A DNA stretch of 60,000 nucleotides from Adiantum capillus-veneris (Eukaryota > Streptophyta > Polypodiopsida > Polypodiales > Pteridaceae), in NCBI GenBank assembly GCA_014529385.2, contig CM043958.1:157582793-157642792 (forward strand), given 5' to 3'. Shown piece after piece: positions 22,852 to 34,879 of the stretch. The notes under the pieces were generated by a model, which made no database searches, was not told the origin of the DNA, and saw nothing but the letters and a program-made list of their open reading frames with translations. Numbering within the stretch: the stretch's first letter is position 1; the number at the start of each line of letters is the position of its first letter. A program made the translations under genes and the position numbers.

Positions 22852-23356
22852 ATTATACCCTTAATAGAGCTCCCGCCTTGCTTCACTCTCACCACCTCAC
22901 ACCCACCTTGTTGCATCAAATTCACATTGTGAAATGTGTGTAGAAATGGCCTCCCTTCATACGCCAAGGGTTGCCCTCTCACATGGTTGCCTCTCTCATG
23001 AGAGGCAGTCATGTGTAGCCGCCCTTGTGTATATAAGTCCAAATCAGACCCTCCAATCCGCCCATGTGTGGCCGTCCTCAAGAAGAGAAGTCCGCTTTTG
23101 AATTCGGCCACCGGCCATTGACTTTCGACCACCAGCCAACGGCCATTGACTACCGGCCACCGGCCAACCGTTTTCCGATCACTATTAGGCCGCCGTCCGG
23201 CCATAATATTCCGACAAAAAGGAATATTCCGCGAGTTATTTTTCTTCACGTACGATGGCTTCTCCTCATAATGGGGGCCTTACAAATGTGGGTTTTTAAC
23301 ACAAAAAATTACAAAGGGTAAATCAAGCTCCATACTTAACAATTTCCCACTTGGAG
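22852..23356 (-). repeat. Truncated 3' LTR and PPT of a copia element
   Basis: It is a clear copy of 27363-27873, including a CCGGCCATTGACTACCG block, CGTCCGGCCATAAT and the terminal TACTTAACA. The first 216 bp (as numbered from 27147) are missing, cut at the edge of the neighbouring LTR. The purine tract on the minus strand at 23342-23356 (CTCCAAGTGGGAAAT) is the PPT. Scattered differences from the 5' LTR show an old insertion. Confidence 0.85.
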
Positions 23357-23407
23357 ACTGATCTCCAAACCAAACCTGTGACTACTTTCCATCCTAGCTT
23401 CTTATCC

Positions 23408-24610
23408 TTAAATGCCGATTGAAGATGAGCAAAAGCTCAACTTCTCCTTGTTGACCACCTTTCTAAACATGTCTGCAAGATTTTCACTTATATGCACCTT
23501 TCCTAGCTTTAGCTGTCCCTCTTCCAAAAGAGTGTGTATGAAGTGATATCTCACCTCAATGTGCTTTATCCTTGAATGAAAAGCTGAGTTCTTCGCAAGA
23601 TGAATAGCGCTTTGGCTATCACTGTACAAGACACAATTGTCTTGTTTGAATCCAAGCTCTTCTAAGAATCTGTGTAGCCACATAATTTCTTTGCTTGCCT
23701 CCGTCATTGCTACATACTCTGCTTCCATGGTAGAAAGTGAGACCACTTTCTACAGCTTTTAAGCCCAACTTACTGTTGTGCCTCCAGCTGTGAATACATA
23801 GCCAATAGTGCTCCTTCGAGTATCTTTGTCACCTGCCATATTTGCATCAGCATACCCTTCTAGAAAAATATCAGTTCCTCCAAAATACAAAGCATTTGTT
23901 GTTGTCCCTTTTAGATACCTAAGTATCCACTTCACAGCTTGCCAGTGTTCTTTACCTGGGTTGTCCATGAACCTACTTACAACTCCCACTGCATGTGCAA
24001 TGTCTAGCCTTATCCAGACCATAGCATACATAAGAGAACCTACCGCTGCAGCATATGGAACTTTAGACATATAGGCTATCTCCTCTTGTGTCTTTGGACA
24101 CATATCCTTGGTTAGTTTAAAGTGACCAGCCAAAGGTGTAGAAACCTTTTTTGCATTTTTCATTGCAAACCTTTCTAGTACCTTCTTGATGTAAGCCTCT
24201 TGAGATAGCTTTATTTTCTTCTTCGTCCTTAACCTTGATATCTTCATACCAAGTTTCCTCTTAGCAACACCTAAATCTTTCATTGAAAAAGATTTAGACG
24301 ACTCCTCTTTTAGGTCTTTGACGTCCTGCATGTTAGCACTTACAATCAGCATGTCATCAACATACAATATTAGGATGATAAACTTCCCATCTCCCAAATT
24401 CTTTGTGTAGATGCATTGATCCGAGTTTCATCTTGTAAATCCATGATCCAACATCCATCCATCGAACTTCAAGTACCATTGTCTTGATGCTTGTTTTAAA
24501 TCATACAATCTCCTCTTTAATTCAATACCTTTCTTTTGAGAAAAACATTTTACCACAAGCCTAAACTTGTACCTTTTCTTCCCACCTTCTTCTTCCTTCA
24601 GCTTATACAT
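23408..24610 (-). pseudogene. Ty1/copia reverse transcriptase and RNase H
   Basis: The RT keeps VVKCFSQKKGI and then jumps straight to YDLKQASRQWYLKFD, so roughly 70-90 residues including the first catalytic Asp (DVKTAFLHG-type) are deleted. The second motif YVDDMLIV is intact. RNase H follows with DANMAGDKDTRRSTIGY, STMEAEYVAM and SDSQSAIHLAKN, retaining the acidic residues. Stops lie near 23749-23758 and between 24398 and 24428. It ends before the PPT. Confidence 0.9.
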
Positions 24611-24619
24611 CCATTTGTT

Positions 24620-25995
24620 CTAAAGTGTCCACTTACCTTTAGGCAACTCAACTAACTCCCATGTTTGGTTGCGATGTAATGAGTCTATCTCCACTTGCAT
24701 GCTCTTCATCCATTCTTCTTTGGATTCGTGATGCGTAGCTTCTTCGTATGATTCCAGCTCTCCAGAATCTAAGATCAAGAGATGGTTGAAGGATGGAACG
24801 AACCTTTCTAGAGGTCTACTTGCTATTGTAGATCTTTGGGGAATAGGTTGAGGCTCCTCATTTGGTTGACGTTGTTGCACATTGTCACCGTTTGCAGTCC
24901 TTGAGTCTTCATCGTCCTCAAGCTCCATGTACTCATCACTTGTTTCTTTTGTTTGTTTTCTTTTCAAGTAATCTTTGTACATATTTTGTTCGTTAAAAAT
25001 TACATCCCTACTCCTAAAGATTTTACCATCTTCAGGATTCCATAGGCGATACCCAAATTTGCCTTCTCCATAGCCAATGAAGAAACACTTTTTGGACTTT
25101 GCATCTAGCTTTGATCTTAGGATTTTATCTATGTGCATGAAAGTCTCACACCCAAACACTTTGAGAAATGCATAATTCACCGGTTTACCTGTCCATGCCT
25201 CTTCTGGAACTCCCCCATCCAATGCCGTTGAAGGTGACCGGTTGATTAAGTACACAGACGTACTTACAGCTTCCACCCAAAGCTCAAGTAGTACGCCTGC
25301 ATGTAGCCGCATGCTTCGTGCTCGCTCCATGATTGTTATGTTCATCCTTTCGGAAATGCCATTATGTTGAGGTGTCCTTGGGGTTGTTCTTTGCTTCCGA
25401 ATGCCATTGTTAGCACAAAATCTTTCAAAAGCTTGGTTGCAATATTTGCCTCCATTGGCGGATCTGAGGCATTTAACCTTAGTACCTGTTTCATTCTCCA
25501 CAAAGGCTTTCCACCTTTGAAATATGGAAAACACATTGGATTCATTACATAAACCCATGTTTTCCTAGTCACATCGTCTATGAATGTTACATAGTACAAT
25601 GAGCCACCAAGTGATGGTGTACTTGCAGGACCCCAAACGTCAGAATGAAACAACTCAAGTTTTTTATTTTTTCTTTCATTTCTAGATTTTTGAAATTTTA
25701 TCCTCTTTTGTTTATCATAAACACAATCTTCACAGAACTCTAAGTCCACTTCTTTCAAACCTGATAGAAGCTTCTTTGTTTGAAGGATTTGCATTCCTTT
25801 GGCACTCATATGCCCAAGCCGGTAGTGCCACACCACACTGTCGACTTTTGTAGTTGTTGCACAAGCTGAAGGTTGCGTGCTAACAGTACACAAGTAAAGT
25901 GTACCAACCTTTTCTCCCTTGGCAACCACCAAAGATCCCTTTGAGATCTTCCACCGTTTGCTTCCGAATGCAATGTTGTGACCTTCATCGTCCAA
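24620..25995 (-). pseudogene. Ty1/copia pre-integrase and integrase
   Basis: Two frames joined by a frameshift near 25550. The first holds VVWHYRLGHMSAKGMQIL and FCEDCVYDKQ (HHCC), then HSDVWGPAS (first Asp) and YVTFIDDVTRKTWVY. The second holds the block normally reading SDNGGEY, here RSANGGKY, so the second catalytic Asp is lost. It then has the Glu-containing HNGISERMN and the C-terminal YGEGKFGYRLWNPEDGK. It ends in the linker and QTWELVELPKG, the start of RT. Confidence 0.9.
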
Positions 25996-26487
25996 TTGTC
26001 CTCCCTATACATATTAATTTTTTGCGAAGAGAAGGGACATGCCTAACATCTTTAAGCTTCCATTCATTTTCATGAGCAGTTTTAACACAAACTGTACCTT
26101 TGCCGACAATTTCACAAGCTTCATCATCTCCCAAGTATACATACCCAAAATTACCTTTGGTGTAATCTTGGAAATGTTGCTTGTGTGGTGTCGCATGGAA
26201 TGAAGCCCCGGAATCTACTATCCAGGAATCAAACACATTGTCTAATGAGAGAATTAGAGCATCTTGCTCTACTTTACCTGCCACATTGGCCTCTGATATT
26301 GTCTTGTTATCTTGAGACTCCAACTTCTTCTTCTTCTTCTTCTTGGACCAACAACCCTTCTTGACGTGGCCCTTCTTGCCGAAGTTCCAACATTCAAGAA
26401 CTGACTTTGTGCGTGACTTGCTCCTCTTGAGCGATCACGACCCTTTTGGTTTTTGAACCTCTCCTTAGGCCTTCCTCTTGTTTCCAC
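25985..26487 (-). pseudogene. Copia zinc knuckle and protease
   Basis: The knuckle reads CWNFGKKGHVKKGC (second Cys changed to Phe), followed by a poly-Lys run coded by an (AAG)n microsatellite at about 26320-26345. The protease has SWIVDSGASFHATPHK with intact catalytic Asp and VRHVPSLRKKL. A stop and frameshift separate it from the pre-integrase. Confidence 0.85.
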
Positions 26488-26526
26488 TGACAGTGCAGCA
26501 CTTGATGATTCTCGTGTGCTTCTCCT

Positions 26527-27145
26527 TCACATTTCCTCGCTTAGGAGAACACCCACAACATCATCAAACTTAAGAGTATTTGTGCCAAAAATAGAATTAC
26601 TAACAGCCATAACAAGGCTATCCCAACTATCCAATAGAGATGATAGTATAAGGAGAGCATTTATTTTCACCGATCGAAGTTGACTTATGTTTGTGTTAAA
26701 GTCATTTAGATGTTCTGCAACTGAACCATTCTCTGCCATCTTTAGATTGAATAAGCACTTCATGAGAAATACCTTATTGGATGCCGATGGTCTCTTGTAG
26801 AATTCGTCAAGTGACTTCATCGAGTCCTTTGTTGTCTTCATCTCGAAAACGTTGCAGACCACCGTTGACACCAAGCTTAACCGGATTGTTCTCGGTGCCT
26901 TTCGAATCAAGGACAATCCATGCTTCATCTGCCATCTTTGCGGGATTCTTTGCAAGACCGCCTAGTGGCAAATAGAGGTCCTTCTGGTAGAGATAGTCTT
27001 CAATCTGCATCTTCCAATGTTCGTAGTTTTTGCCGTTGAACTTCTCGATCTTGAGCTCCCTTCCTCTGCCATTACTCCCACTCAATTCAAGAAATCTTTT
27101 CCTTGAGGTAAATTTAGCTACGAGCAAACCTTGCTCTGATACCAA
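26527..27145 (-). pseudogene. Copia gag
   Basis: Reading: LKIEKFNGKNYEHWKMQIED (gag N-terminus), a frameshift near 26850-26890, then FYKRPSASNKVFLMKCLF, NLKMAENGSVAEHLNDF and KFDDVVGVLLSEEM. This is the UBN2-type capsid of Ty1/copia. Confidence 0.85.
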
Positions 27146-27875
27146 TTGTTAGGAAATATGACGTAGCTAAGTAGATAATTGAGTAGATTACTTAATGGAG
27201 AGAGATAATTTTCACACACAAGAGATTATAGATTAAAGAGAGAGAGAGAGAGAGACAGAGAGTAAACACGATATAGGTGGTTCACCCAATGTGGGCTACA
27301 TCGACGGGAAAGCAGCCACTTAATGGCTTTAGTACTTCAAAGAAGAAGTAGGTTACAAAGGGATTATACCCTTAATAGAGCTCCCACCTTGCTTCACTCT
27401 CACCACCTCACACCCACCTTGTTGCATGAACTTCACACTATGAAATGTGTGTAAAAATGGCCTCCTTTTATAGGCCAAAAGTGTTGCCCTCTCTCATGAG
27501 AGGTAGCCATGTGTAGCCACCCTTGTGTAGATAAGTCCAAATCGGACCCTCCAATCCCCCATGTGTGGCCGCCCTTGAGAAGACAAGTCTGCTTTTAAAT
27601 TCGGCCACCGGCCACTAGCTGTTGATTTTCGACCTTCGGCCACCGGCCATTGACTACCGTCCACCAGCCAACCAACCGATCGTTTTCCGACCACTTTTCG
27701 GCCGCCGTCCGGCCATAATGTTCCGGTGAAAAGGAATATTCCAACGAGTGATTTTATTTTTTTGACGAGTTATTTTTCTTCATGCACGATGGCTTCTCCT
27801 CATAATGGGGGCCTTACAAATGTGCGTTTTTAACACAAAAAATTACAAGGGGTAAATCAAGCTCCATACTTAATA
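27130..27875 (-). repeat. 5' LTR and PBS of the full-length copia
   Basis: The PBS on the minus strand (27130-27146) is ATTGGTATCAGAGCAAG. The LTR spans 27147-27875 (729 bp), ending TTTCCTAACA beside the PBS. Its outer end is about 27873 (TTAAGTATGG, terminal TG damaged). It contains a (GA)n tract at 27236-27262. Confidence 0.85.
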
Positions 27876-30150
27876 AAACCAAGAACCGTGCAAAGAAGGT
27901 TCTAGAGAATCCCAAAGATTTACTCGAGCAGATGTATGTGAAAGCTGAAGATTTAAAGATTAAAGAAGATCTAAAAGCTCAAAGAAAAGCAACGGAAGAA
28001 GCGGCTGAGCAGCAAAGACAAGCGGAAGCTACACAACAAAGCGAGTCACATCCTGATCAAGGAGAGATGTCTCCAAGACCCTCTTTACCAACTACGGAAC
28101 AAGAAGATCAGCCCGTGCCTAGTCCAAGGCCTTTACCAACAGATAAATCTAATGAAGGCGATGCAACAAAGGAAAAAGAACCTAAGCAACAGGAAGAAGC
28201 TAGTTTCGAACAACCCAAGGAAGCAGAAACAACTCCAGCGGGACCTTCCTCTACAATATCTCAAGCAAAAACAGCGGAGGCACGCATCCATGAAGCCTCA
28301 AGAAGAAGAAGCGGTTACACCTGCAAAGCCTCAAGAAGAAGCAGTAGAACCACCTCCAGGGCCACAAGAAAAACCGTTGCACCAACAAACGAGCCGCAAA
28401 CCAAAATGACAGAAACTTCTAAACAGCCCCATGTAGAACCTGAAGACTGGGAAACCATTGATGAAGTCATCATGCAAGAAAATGAGTATGTAAAGCAAAT
28501 GCAGTTGATGACAGACAAGATGAGAACAGCAGCACTTAGCCTCATTGCCAAGGTTAAAGAGCTGGAAAAAGTCATTGATGCTCTACAAGGAGATGTAGAC
28601 GACAGGATGAACATCATTGAAGATCTTCAAAGGTAGATTAAAGAGATGAAAGATGAAACAGAACAACACCAGATTTCTAGGGAGAAATGACAGAAAGAAA
28701 TGGAAGAGCTGGGAGAGCTCCTGACAAAGTTATCTGATGCATGCAAAAGCAAAGATCAACAACTGACAGAAGTAACCAATGAACTTTTAACCACTACTTT
28801 GTCAGTACAAAAGATCGAAGTGCAGCTAGATGTCGTTAATACCTCCTTGCAATACTCCGAGCAACAAATCAATTATCAAGCGGCATTTCTAAGATAGATA
28901 AGAGAAAATCATGTTGTAGCCTCAATCAAGGGAATAGATGAAGTCTATAAGACTTTAGAAAAGAGGAACAAAGACCTTGAACTTGAGCTGAATCTGGAAC
29001 AAACACAAAGACGAGGCCTTGCATTGATGCGGGTACAAAGAGAAGAACAATTTCTCAAGGAAATAGAAGAATTGAAGAGAGCCAATCAGCTGCTAAGAGA
29101 GGGACATACAAAAACTCAAGAGGAGGCAGGAACCTCTGAACAACCAACCATAGACATACCATCAGTCTCTTTTGTTGATATGGAAACACAGCCATCAAAA
29201 GGTCTAGCTAGAGAATCAGAGTTTCAAGTACCAATCACTGAAGCCGAACAAATACCAATGGTCCAGCTTTCTAAAGCTGAGGAAGATGCAATGACAGAGC
29301 AGATTGTCCAAGAAGCAGATGCTGAATGGAAAGCAGCAATGGCTTGGAAGTTGAGAGTTCTTCACTCAGTAAATGTAACTCAGCTCACTCCCAACCAAAT
29401 CAATGCTCAATGGCATCAGCAATCACTACCCTACTCATTGATAAAGGTGGAGCTACTACAGGTTAAGAAAAGACTTGACAAGGATATGCAGGCAAAAGAC
29501 TCAGGTAATATCCACCCCAAATGGAGAAAGAACTGGTTGAGCAAGAACGCTAGATACCTAATTTTGTTCACAAGAGCACCTGCAGCCATACAGAAGGACC
29601 CTACATTCTGTCATGTACCAAGGGTAAGGACATGGCAAGCACACGATGCATTGAAGAAGAAGAGGCCAACATGGCTAAATTACCCAAGACTACCAGCTCC
29701 AGAGCAGGGACCAGCAACGGAAGAATACATGGTGAACACCCTAACGGGGGCCACGAACTTCTTCAAGAGCCTCCCTCACTTTCTCATGTGCAATGCTTTG
29801 TAAAATCTGCAGAATGCTGCTTACATGCATTCAAACATTTCATGAGCCTGAACAAGCCGATGCACCATGGATGTCTTTTCTAGAAGGCAACAAAGTTTTA
29901 TGCTATGATTTGAGTGGACAGCCTTCAGAAGAAGTCCTCTACGGCTTCTACGTCAGATGTATGTTTCTGCCATCAAGCAATATGTTGGCATTTGAAGAGG
30001 CATTCTATACAGAATTCTTCACATGGCGGACAAAGATATTTGGGCCAGTGATCAGCAACCTCACATCAAGGTTTGTTGGCTATTCAGCCATTGAACTTAA
30101 AAACAGAGTCACCATGCAATTTTTGTAAGTCCCTGACAAAGAAAGATGAA
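27876..30150 (+). pseudogene. Coiled-coil retroelement protein, main part
   Basis: Probable continuation of 18925-19373. From KTKNRAKKVLENPKDLLEQ it forms long charged heptad-rich helices (28440-28640, 28700-28900, 28930-29110) separated by a Pro/Glu/Gln/Thr-rich stretch (28020-28430). After single stops (28636, 28690, 28897) the frame resumes with the same helical character. The end (29330-29780) is more globular (KKRPTWLNYPRLP). After a frame change, 29793-30128 gives WMSFLEGNKVLCYDLSGQ and a Trp/Phe-rich segment. Reading ends just before a PPT and LTR. There are no pol domains. It could be the gag-like ORF of a non-autonomous gypsy or an extra ORF of a Tat/Athila relative. Confidence 0.45.
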
Positions 30151-30252
30151 TAAGATATGAAAAATCCCTACATGCACTTAAATACCGCCTCGCCAGCCGT
30201 CAACCTGAAGACTACTTCAGTCCATGAAGCTGTGTCAAGGGACGACACAGTC

Positions 30253-30692
30253 GAGGAGGGGAGGAATGTTAGCAGCAAGCTAACTCCGATAACATTTTTC
30301 GGAGCTTTTATTGTAAAAACACTTATTATTTTGATAAATCGGGAATGTTATACCTCCTACTTTCCAGATAAATAGTGTAATTGATGAGCCGGGGCTACAA
30401 GCTTCCAGATTGTATCAACCTATCTTTAGTTAGAGCTCCCAGATTATTAGTTTTGACCAAAGAAACCTTGGCAAAGGTATAAAAGCCAATTTTTATAAGT
30501 ATTTTGAATGTTTTTTGGATAATAGAACACAGCGTGAGCTAACGGTGCTCGCTTCTCTCCTTCTTGCGCTTCCTATTCCCTCCCCGATTGTCACATTGCA
30601 TTGCCGTCTTTTTCGTTGCAACCGCAGGTAAGAGCTCTACGCGTTGACGTAAACATTTCATGGTAATCCGTAGCCTTTGGCGTCGTCAACCC
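30253..30692 (+). repeat. LTR flanked by PPT and a PBS-like site
   Basis: The purine tract GAGGAGGGGAGGAA (30253-30266) is followed by TGTTAGCAGCAAGCTAAC, the same 5' hairpin as at 12352. A TATAAAAG box is at about 30477, and a CT-rich block and CGCAGGTAAG follow. The LTR seems to end near 30675, where TTTGGCGTCGTCAACCC resembles the start of the PBS at 13303. The downstream leader carries the AATAATCGTGATT motif. The LTR thus ends one element and starts another, as in tandem retroelements. Confidence 0.5.
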
Positions 30693-33299
30693 ATTGCCTA
30701 ATTTTATCATAACTAGGAATTTAAGCTAGACAATCATAAAACAAGTATAGGCGGTGTATTGGGGCATCATTGCTAAACATTTAGGTGCATTCTGGGTCAA
30801 AAATGACTAGGTCAAAAACTCATTGATATTAATAATCGTGATTTTTTCACTTGACCTAAAGTGAGATTTGAGGCCATAAGCATGTATGCTTAGGTCTTAT
30901 AAACATGTCCTAGAAGTTTTGTAACGTTTGGATGTCGTTTGATGCTGTAACAGTTATGATTTGTTTGCCGATGAACGACTAGCTTTTGGTGATTTTGGTC
31001 AGTTGAGTGTAGCTTGAGTTAGATGTGAGTTGTCTGTTGTTTTCTAAGAGATTAACAACCTCTTGTAGCCTCTATGCACTAGTTGAGTCAGCTTCATCCC
31101 ATGGATTGACAATTATGTTCATGGTTCTTGCTATGTCTGCAATAAGATAGGAGTGAGGTTAGAAACCCGTCCCACACTCTTTCCCTATTGAGGTGGACAC
31201 TCACTTGTCCGTAGGATAGGTCAATGAGCTGGCATGCTTATCAAAACCTTGCTTGGCATGTCTACTCCTTTGAATGACTAGATGGCTTCATGTGTCTCTA
31301 GACTTTTCAAAAGTTTGCTTTTTTGAATTTTTCTCTGCTCCTTCCACTTTACACTTTCACAAATCTTAATTTATTTCCTTCATTGAATATGTGCTACTTA
31401 GCAAGATTGATGGTTCCTTTTAGATAGAGAATGAGAGAGAGGGAGAGAGAGAAGGAGAGAGAAGGAGAACAACACCCGATGGGGTCCCAACCAACACTCT
31501 CAAGGACCCCCCACACCCATGTACGCACATGAAATACCTCAAATGCATTCTCTACGGACTCAAATGGGGAATGTTACCACAGTAACTCTTCAAAATGAAG
31601 CACCTTCGAGGTTGATTTGATGCACCTTTGGATCCTTCTCCATGAGGGGTTGTTGATGTCCACCAAGGGGTAGATCTAGGGCTAACTTGCAATGCCAATA
31701 TGAGGGGAATGAAGGGCTAAAGGCTAGCTACAAAAATGCAGTACATCTAATGTGTTAAATTGGGCAAAAAACACAACTAATGATGGAGAAAATGATGGAT
31801 AGCAATGGGAGCACTTGATGCGGCCAAGGAATGGCCAAGAAGAGGCTCAATGGTCTACCAAAGGTCCGTGCTATAGCAAAGAGTTTGCATTAGCAAATGA
31901 AAGGCTTTTTTTGGCGAGGAAAAGGGTTGAAAATCCCAAATGTTGGGTGCAAACAACGTGAGGGATTTACTAAGGACAAAAAATGCTATGCCGATGGGAT
32001 CTATTGAGGATAGAAAATGTTGGGCTGATTTGCTAGCGCTCGTCAAATTGAGGAAAAATGCTAGGATAGTTGCTTCGTTTATATTGACTTCTTTTAGGTA
32101 CCACATTGGGAGAATTGTGCCAGGTCAAAAAAATGTGCAAAGGTGAGCACATGAGAATTTTCAGGCAATAACTCACTAATTAGTGAACCATTTAATGAGT
32201 GAACTGGACCAACTCATTTCTTTAGTTTAGACCTAAATGTACATGATACCAGATTCCCATCAAAGTGTAATAACATCTGTCAAAACGCATGTACAAACCA
32301 TTTATGCAAGAGGGTTCTAAAACTAGAAAACCTAATATAATGGACTCATCGAAACCTCATCCAAACATGTCAATTTTGCAAGCAGGCTCACAAAATTTTT
32401 GGTACTAATCCTTCTAGGGTTCTAGAGACTCCTATCTAGAGATATGGATATAATTGGCTCTAGAAGTTGATAAAGCATGTCCACATGGCACACAGAGCCA
32501 TGTGCACATGAAATCTTTGGAACTCGAGGAAGACAAACTATTGGAACTCTCTAAAGACAGAAAAATTTCGGTCATCTTGAAATGAACACGCTTCTTAGAT
32601 CTTCTTACCACCTGGAAAGTCAATTTCTACCCACATAACTCGGGAAATCTGTTGATTTCCTCTTCTTTTGAAAATGTTTCAAGCTTTCCATCAATCATTT
32701 TGTCTTCTTTTCTAGAGATACAACTGATATTTGTACTCCTCTCTATCATTCCCTCACTAAGATTCAGCTTTTCTTCATCTCCTCACAGACCAAAGGTCTA
32801 AGGGGTGTCATCTCTTACTCTAGTAGGTTTCCAATGGGTAGTCAACTACTAATAAGGTGGAACCTCATCCTGAAAATTGAGTCTAATGTGGCGTCCATGA
32901 TGGCCAATCTCAATGATGCTAAAAAGTAGAGTCCCCTACTAAGCAACAATTGGGTCTCCTGAGAGAGGATCATCAAAGTACACCCACCATCCTTGGTGAG
33001 AAGGTAAAGGAGTCGGTCCCTTGATAAAGGCATGCCACTCAAGTGGAATGGCCTCATCAATGTCTCTCATATGAGAAGCAATCCCTTTGTGGATTTTGTA
33101 GGTTTTTCCAGTAACCTATGACCCAGACCTCTCGGCTAGTTGATGGCCTTATGCATCTTTCACATATGGATTCCATACAAGTGGTTGCCTCGCTACCTCC
33201 TCAACATAAGAAGGTAGGTGTCAAATCAAAGTAAGACGTAATTCCTTCCAAATCCATAGCAAGTAGTGCATAAATGATGACAAATGGTACCAACCAAAG
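30693..33299. other. Leader remnant and unrecognised intergenic DNA
   Basis: 30700-31100 resembles the gypsy leader at 17.5-18.9 kb. 31427-31470 is a GA-rich simple repeat. The rest (31500-33299) has only short frames without recognisable similarity. Confidence 0.35.
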
Positions 33300-34640
33300 A
33301 GGAGGGATACAGGGCACATCACTAGCACAGAGGTATATATTGAGTGATTGATCAACAAAGCTAGGGAGATCAAGGAGGCCAAGATGGTATGCACAGATGG
33401 CAACATGGTTTGAGCTACATGGTTTCTCTATGGACACGTTCCCCCCCTTTTAGTATTCTCTAGATGCACCCTCTCTCTCTCTTTAACAAGGAGGGAGGTC
33501 ACTAGAATTATACAATAGGATCTGTTTTAGTTGGATACATAGAGGACATGGATACAACCTATATAGGAGCTCGGCACAAGGATGACTACATATAGAGAGC
33601 ACTTTCTCTAGCTCACGGAGGATGGGTTCTTATCTAGGCATGCCTACAATGACACTTGTCCCACAATTTACGATGTGCTATTGAAAAATTTGGGCATCAT
33701 CACATCAATTAGAGATTGAGATTGATCAGTATATCAAGTCATTTCAATTGAGGCTAGGTTGTGCCAGCTATGTTAGAGGAGCCAAAGACAGAGCTTCATC
33801 ATATATGTCATTGTACAACATACTATGAGATACGTTGCCACTTTCATTACCTCTTTAGGGAGGGTTTTGGGCCTCTATCTAAATTTACAAAGATCAGAGA
33901 TGTCTTGGACTCTATCTATTAGAGATTCAACAATATCAAGCAAGGTTATTGAGAGAGGGAGATTCATACACTGGGAGACACACTCAAGACACACCCAGAG
34001 ACATATCACAATGTTCTTCCATCTAGAGTTTCAGTAGAGAGGAGACCACCCAGAGAAGAGGGATCCAGAGCACATCACTAGCGGAGACATATTAAGTGAT
34101 AGAACAATAGAATTGCAGAATCTAGGAGGCCCATATGTAGTCATCTTTGTGCCCAGTGCAGAGAGGATGGGTTCTTATCTAGGCTTGTGTATCTGGATAC
34201 TCACTAGTCCCACACATTACCATGTGCTATTCAATAAATTTGAAAATCATCACATCAATTGGAGATTGAAATTGGTTGCTATCAAGGCAAGGTTACTAAG
34301 AGAGAGAGACTGAGAGAGAGAGAGAGAGAGAGAGAGGAGAGGAGAAGAAGAAGAAGAAGAAAAGAGATTTTTTAACATCATAGGAAACTATCCTGAGAGA
34401 GAGAGAGAGAGACTCACTCACCAAGAGACACACACAAAGACAAATCACAATATTCTTCCATCCAAAGATTGAGTAGAGACAAGAGTCGAGACCATCTAGA
34501 GAGAAGCTTGGATACAACGCACCTCACTAGCAAAGGTACACTGATTGATCGAGTAGCAAAGCTAGGGATATCCAAGAGGCCCAAGATGAGGGGATGCTCC
34601 ATCGATAGAGGAGGTTGCAACAGAGGATCAGATCTTTATT
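33300..34640. repeat. Degenerate tandem array, unit roughly 450 bp
   Basis: A block with CATCACTAGC, TGATTGATC, AAAGCTAGGGA and GAGGCC recurs at 33315, 34070 and 34525. A second block with GAGGATGGGTTCTTATCTAGG, GTGCTATT and CATCACATCAATT recurs at 33618 and 34167. A CACAATNTTCTTCCATC block recurs at 34008 and 34447. Copies are diverged and interrupted by (GA)n/(GAA)n (34303-34362, 34394-34413). Confidence 0.6.
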
Positions 34641-34668
34641 GGCGAGACATGAGAGATGCCCTTTAGAG

Positions 34669-34669
34669 A

Positions 34670-34731
<62 letters not shown>

Positions 34732-34747
34732 TTTTTCTTTTTTTTTT

Positions 34748-34778
<31 letters not shown>

Positions 34779-34780
34779 GG
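34669..34780. repeat. (CT)n, poly-T(20) and poly-G(23) compound tract
   Basis: About 29 CT units (34669-34727) are followed by 20 T (34738-34757) and 23 uninterrupted G (34758-34780). The G run could form quadruplex structure. Confidence 0.95.
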
Positions 34781-34879
34781 AGGAGGGTACCTAATACACA
34801 TAGCTTTGTTCAACTCTTCGCTCTGTCAAAGAAGTTGCAAGAACAAATGGCTCCTCACGGCTTCTTTTTGAAAAGGCTT

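Noticed and set aside
22367-22852. 161-codon minus-strand frame
   Set aside because: It runs through the LTR and PBS of the copia element and has no family similarity.
27932-30128. Host cytoskeletal or kinesin-like coiled-coil gene
   Set aside because: The frame ends at a PPT and LTR and is preceded by a retroelement leader; several stops are present; a retroelement origin is simpler.
34628-34871. Frames of Arg-Glu or Ser-Leu repeats followed by poly-Pro/Gly
   Set aside because: Produced by the CT, poly-T and poly-G tracts.
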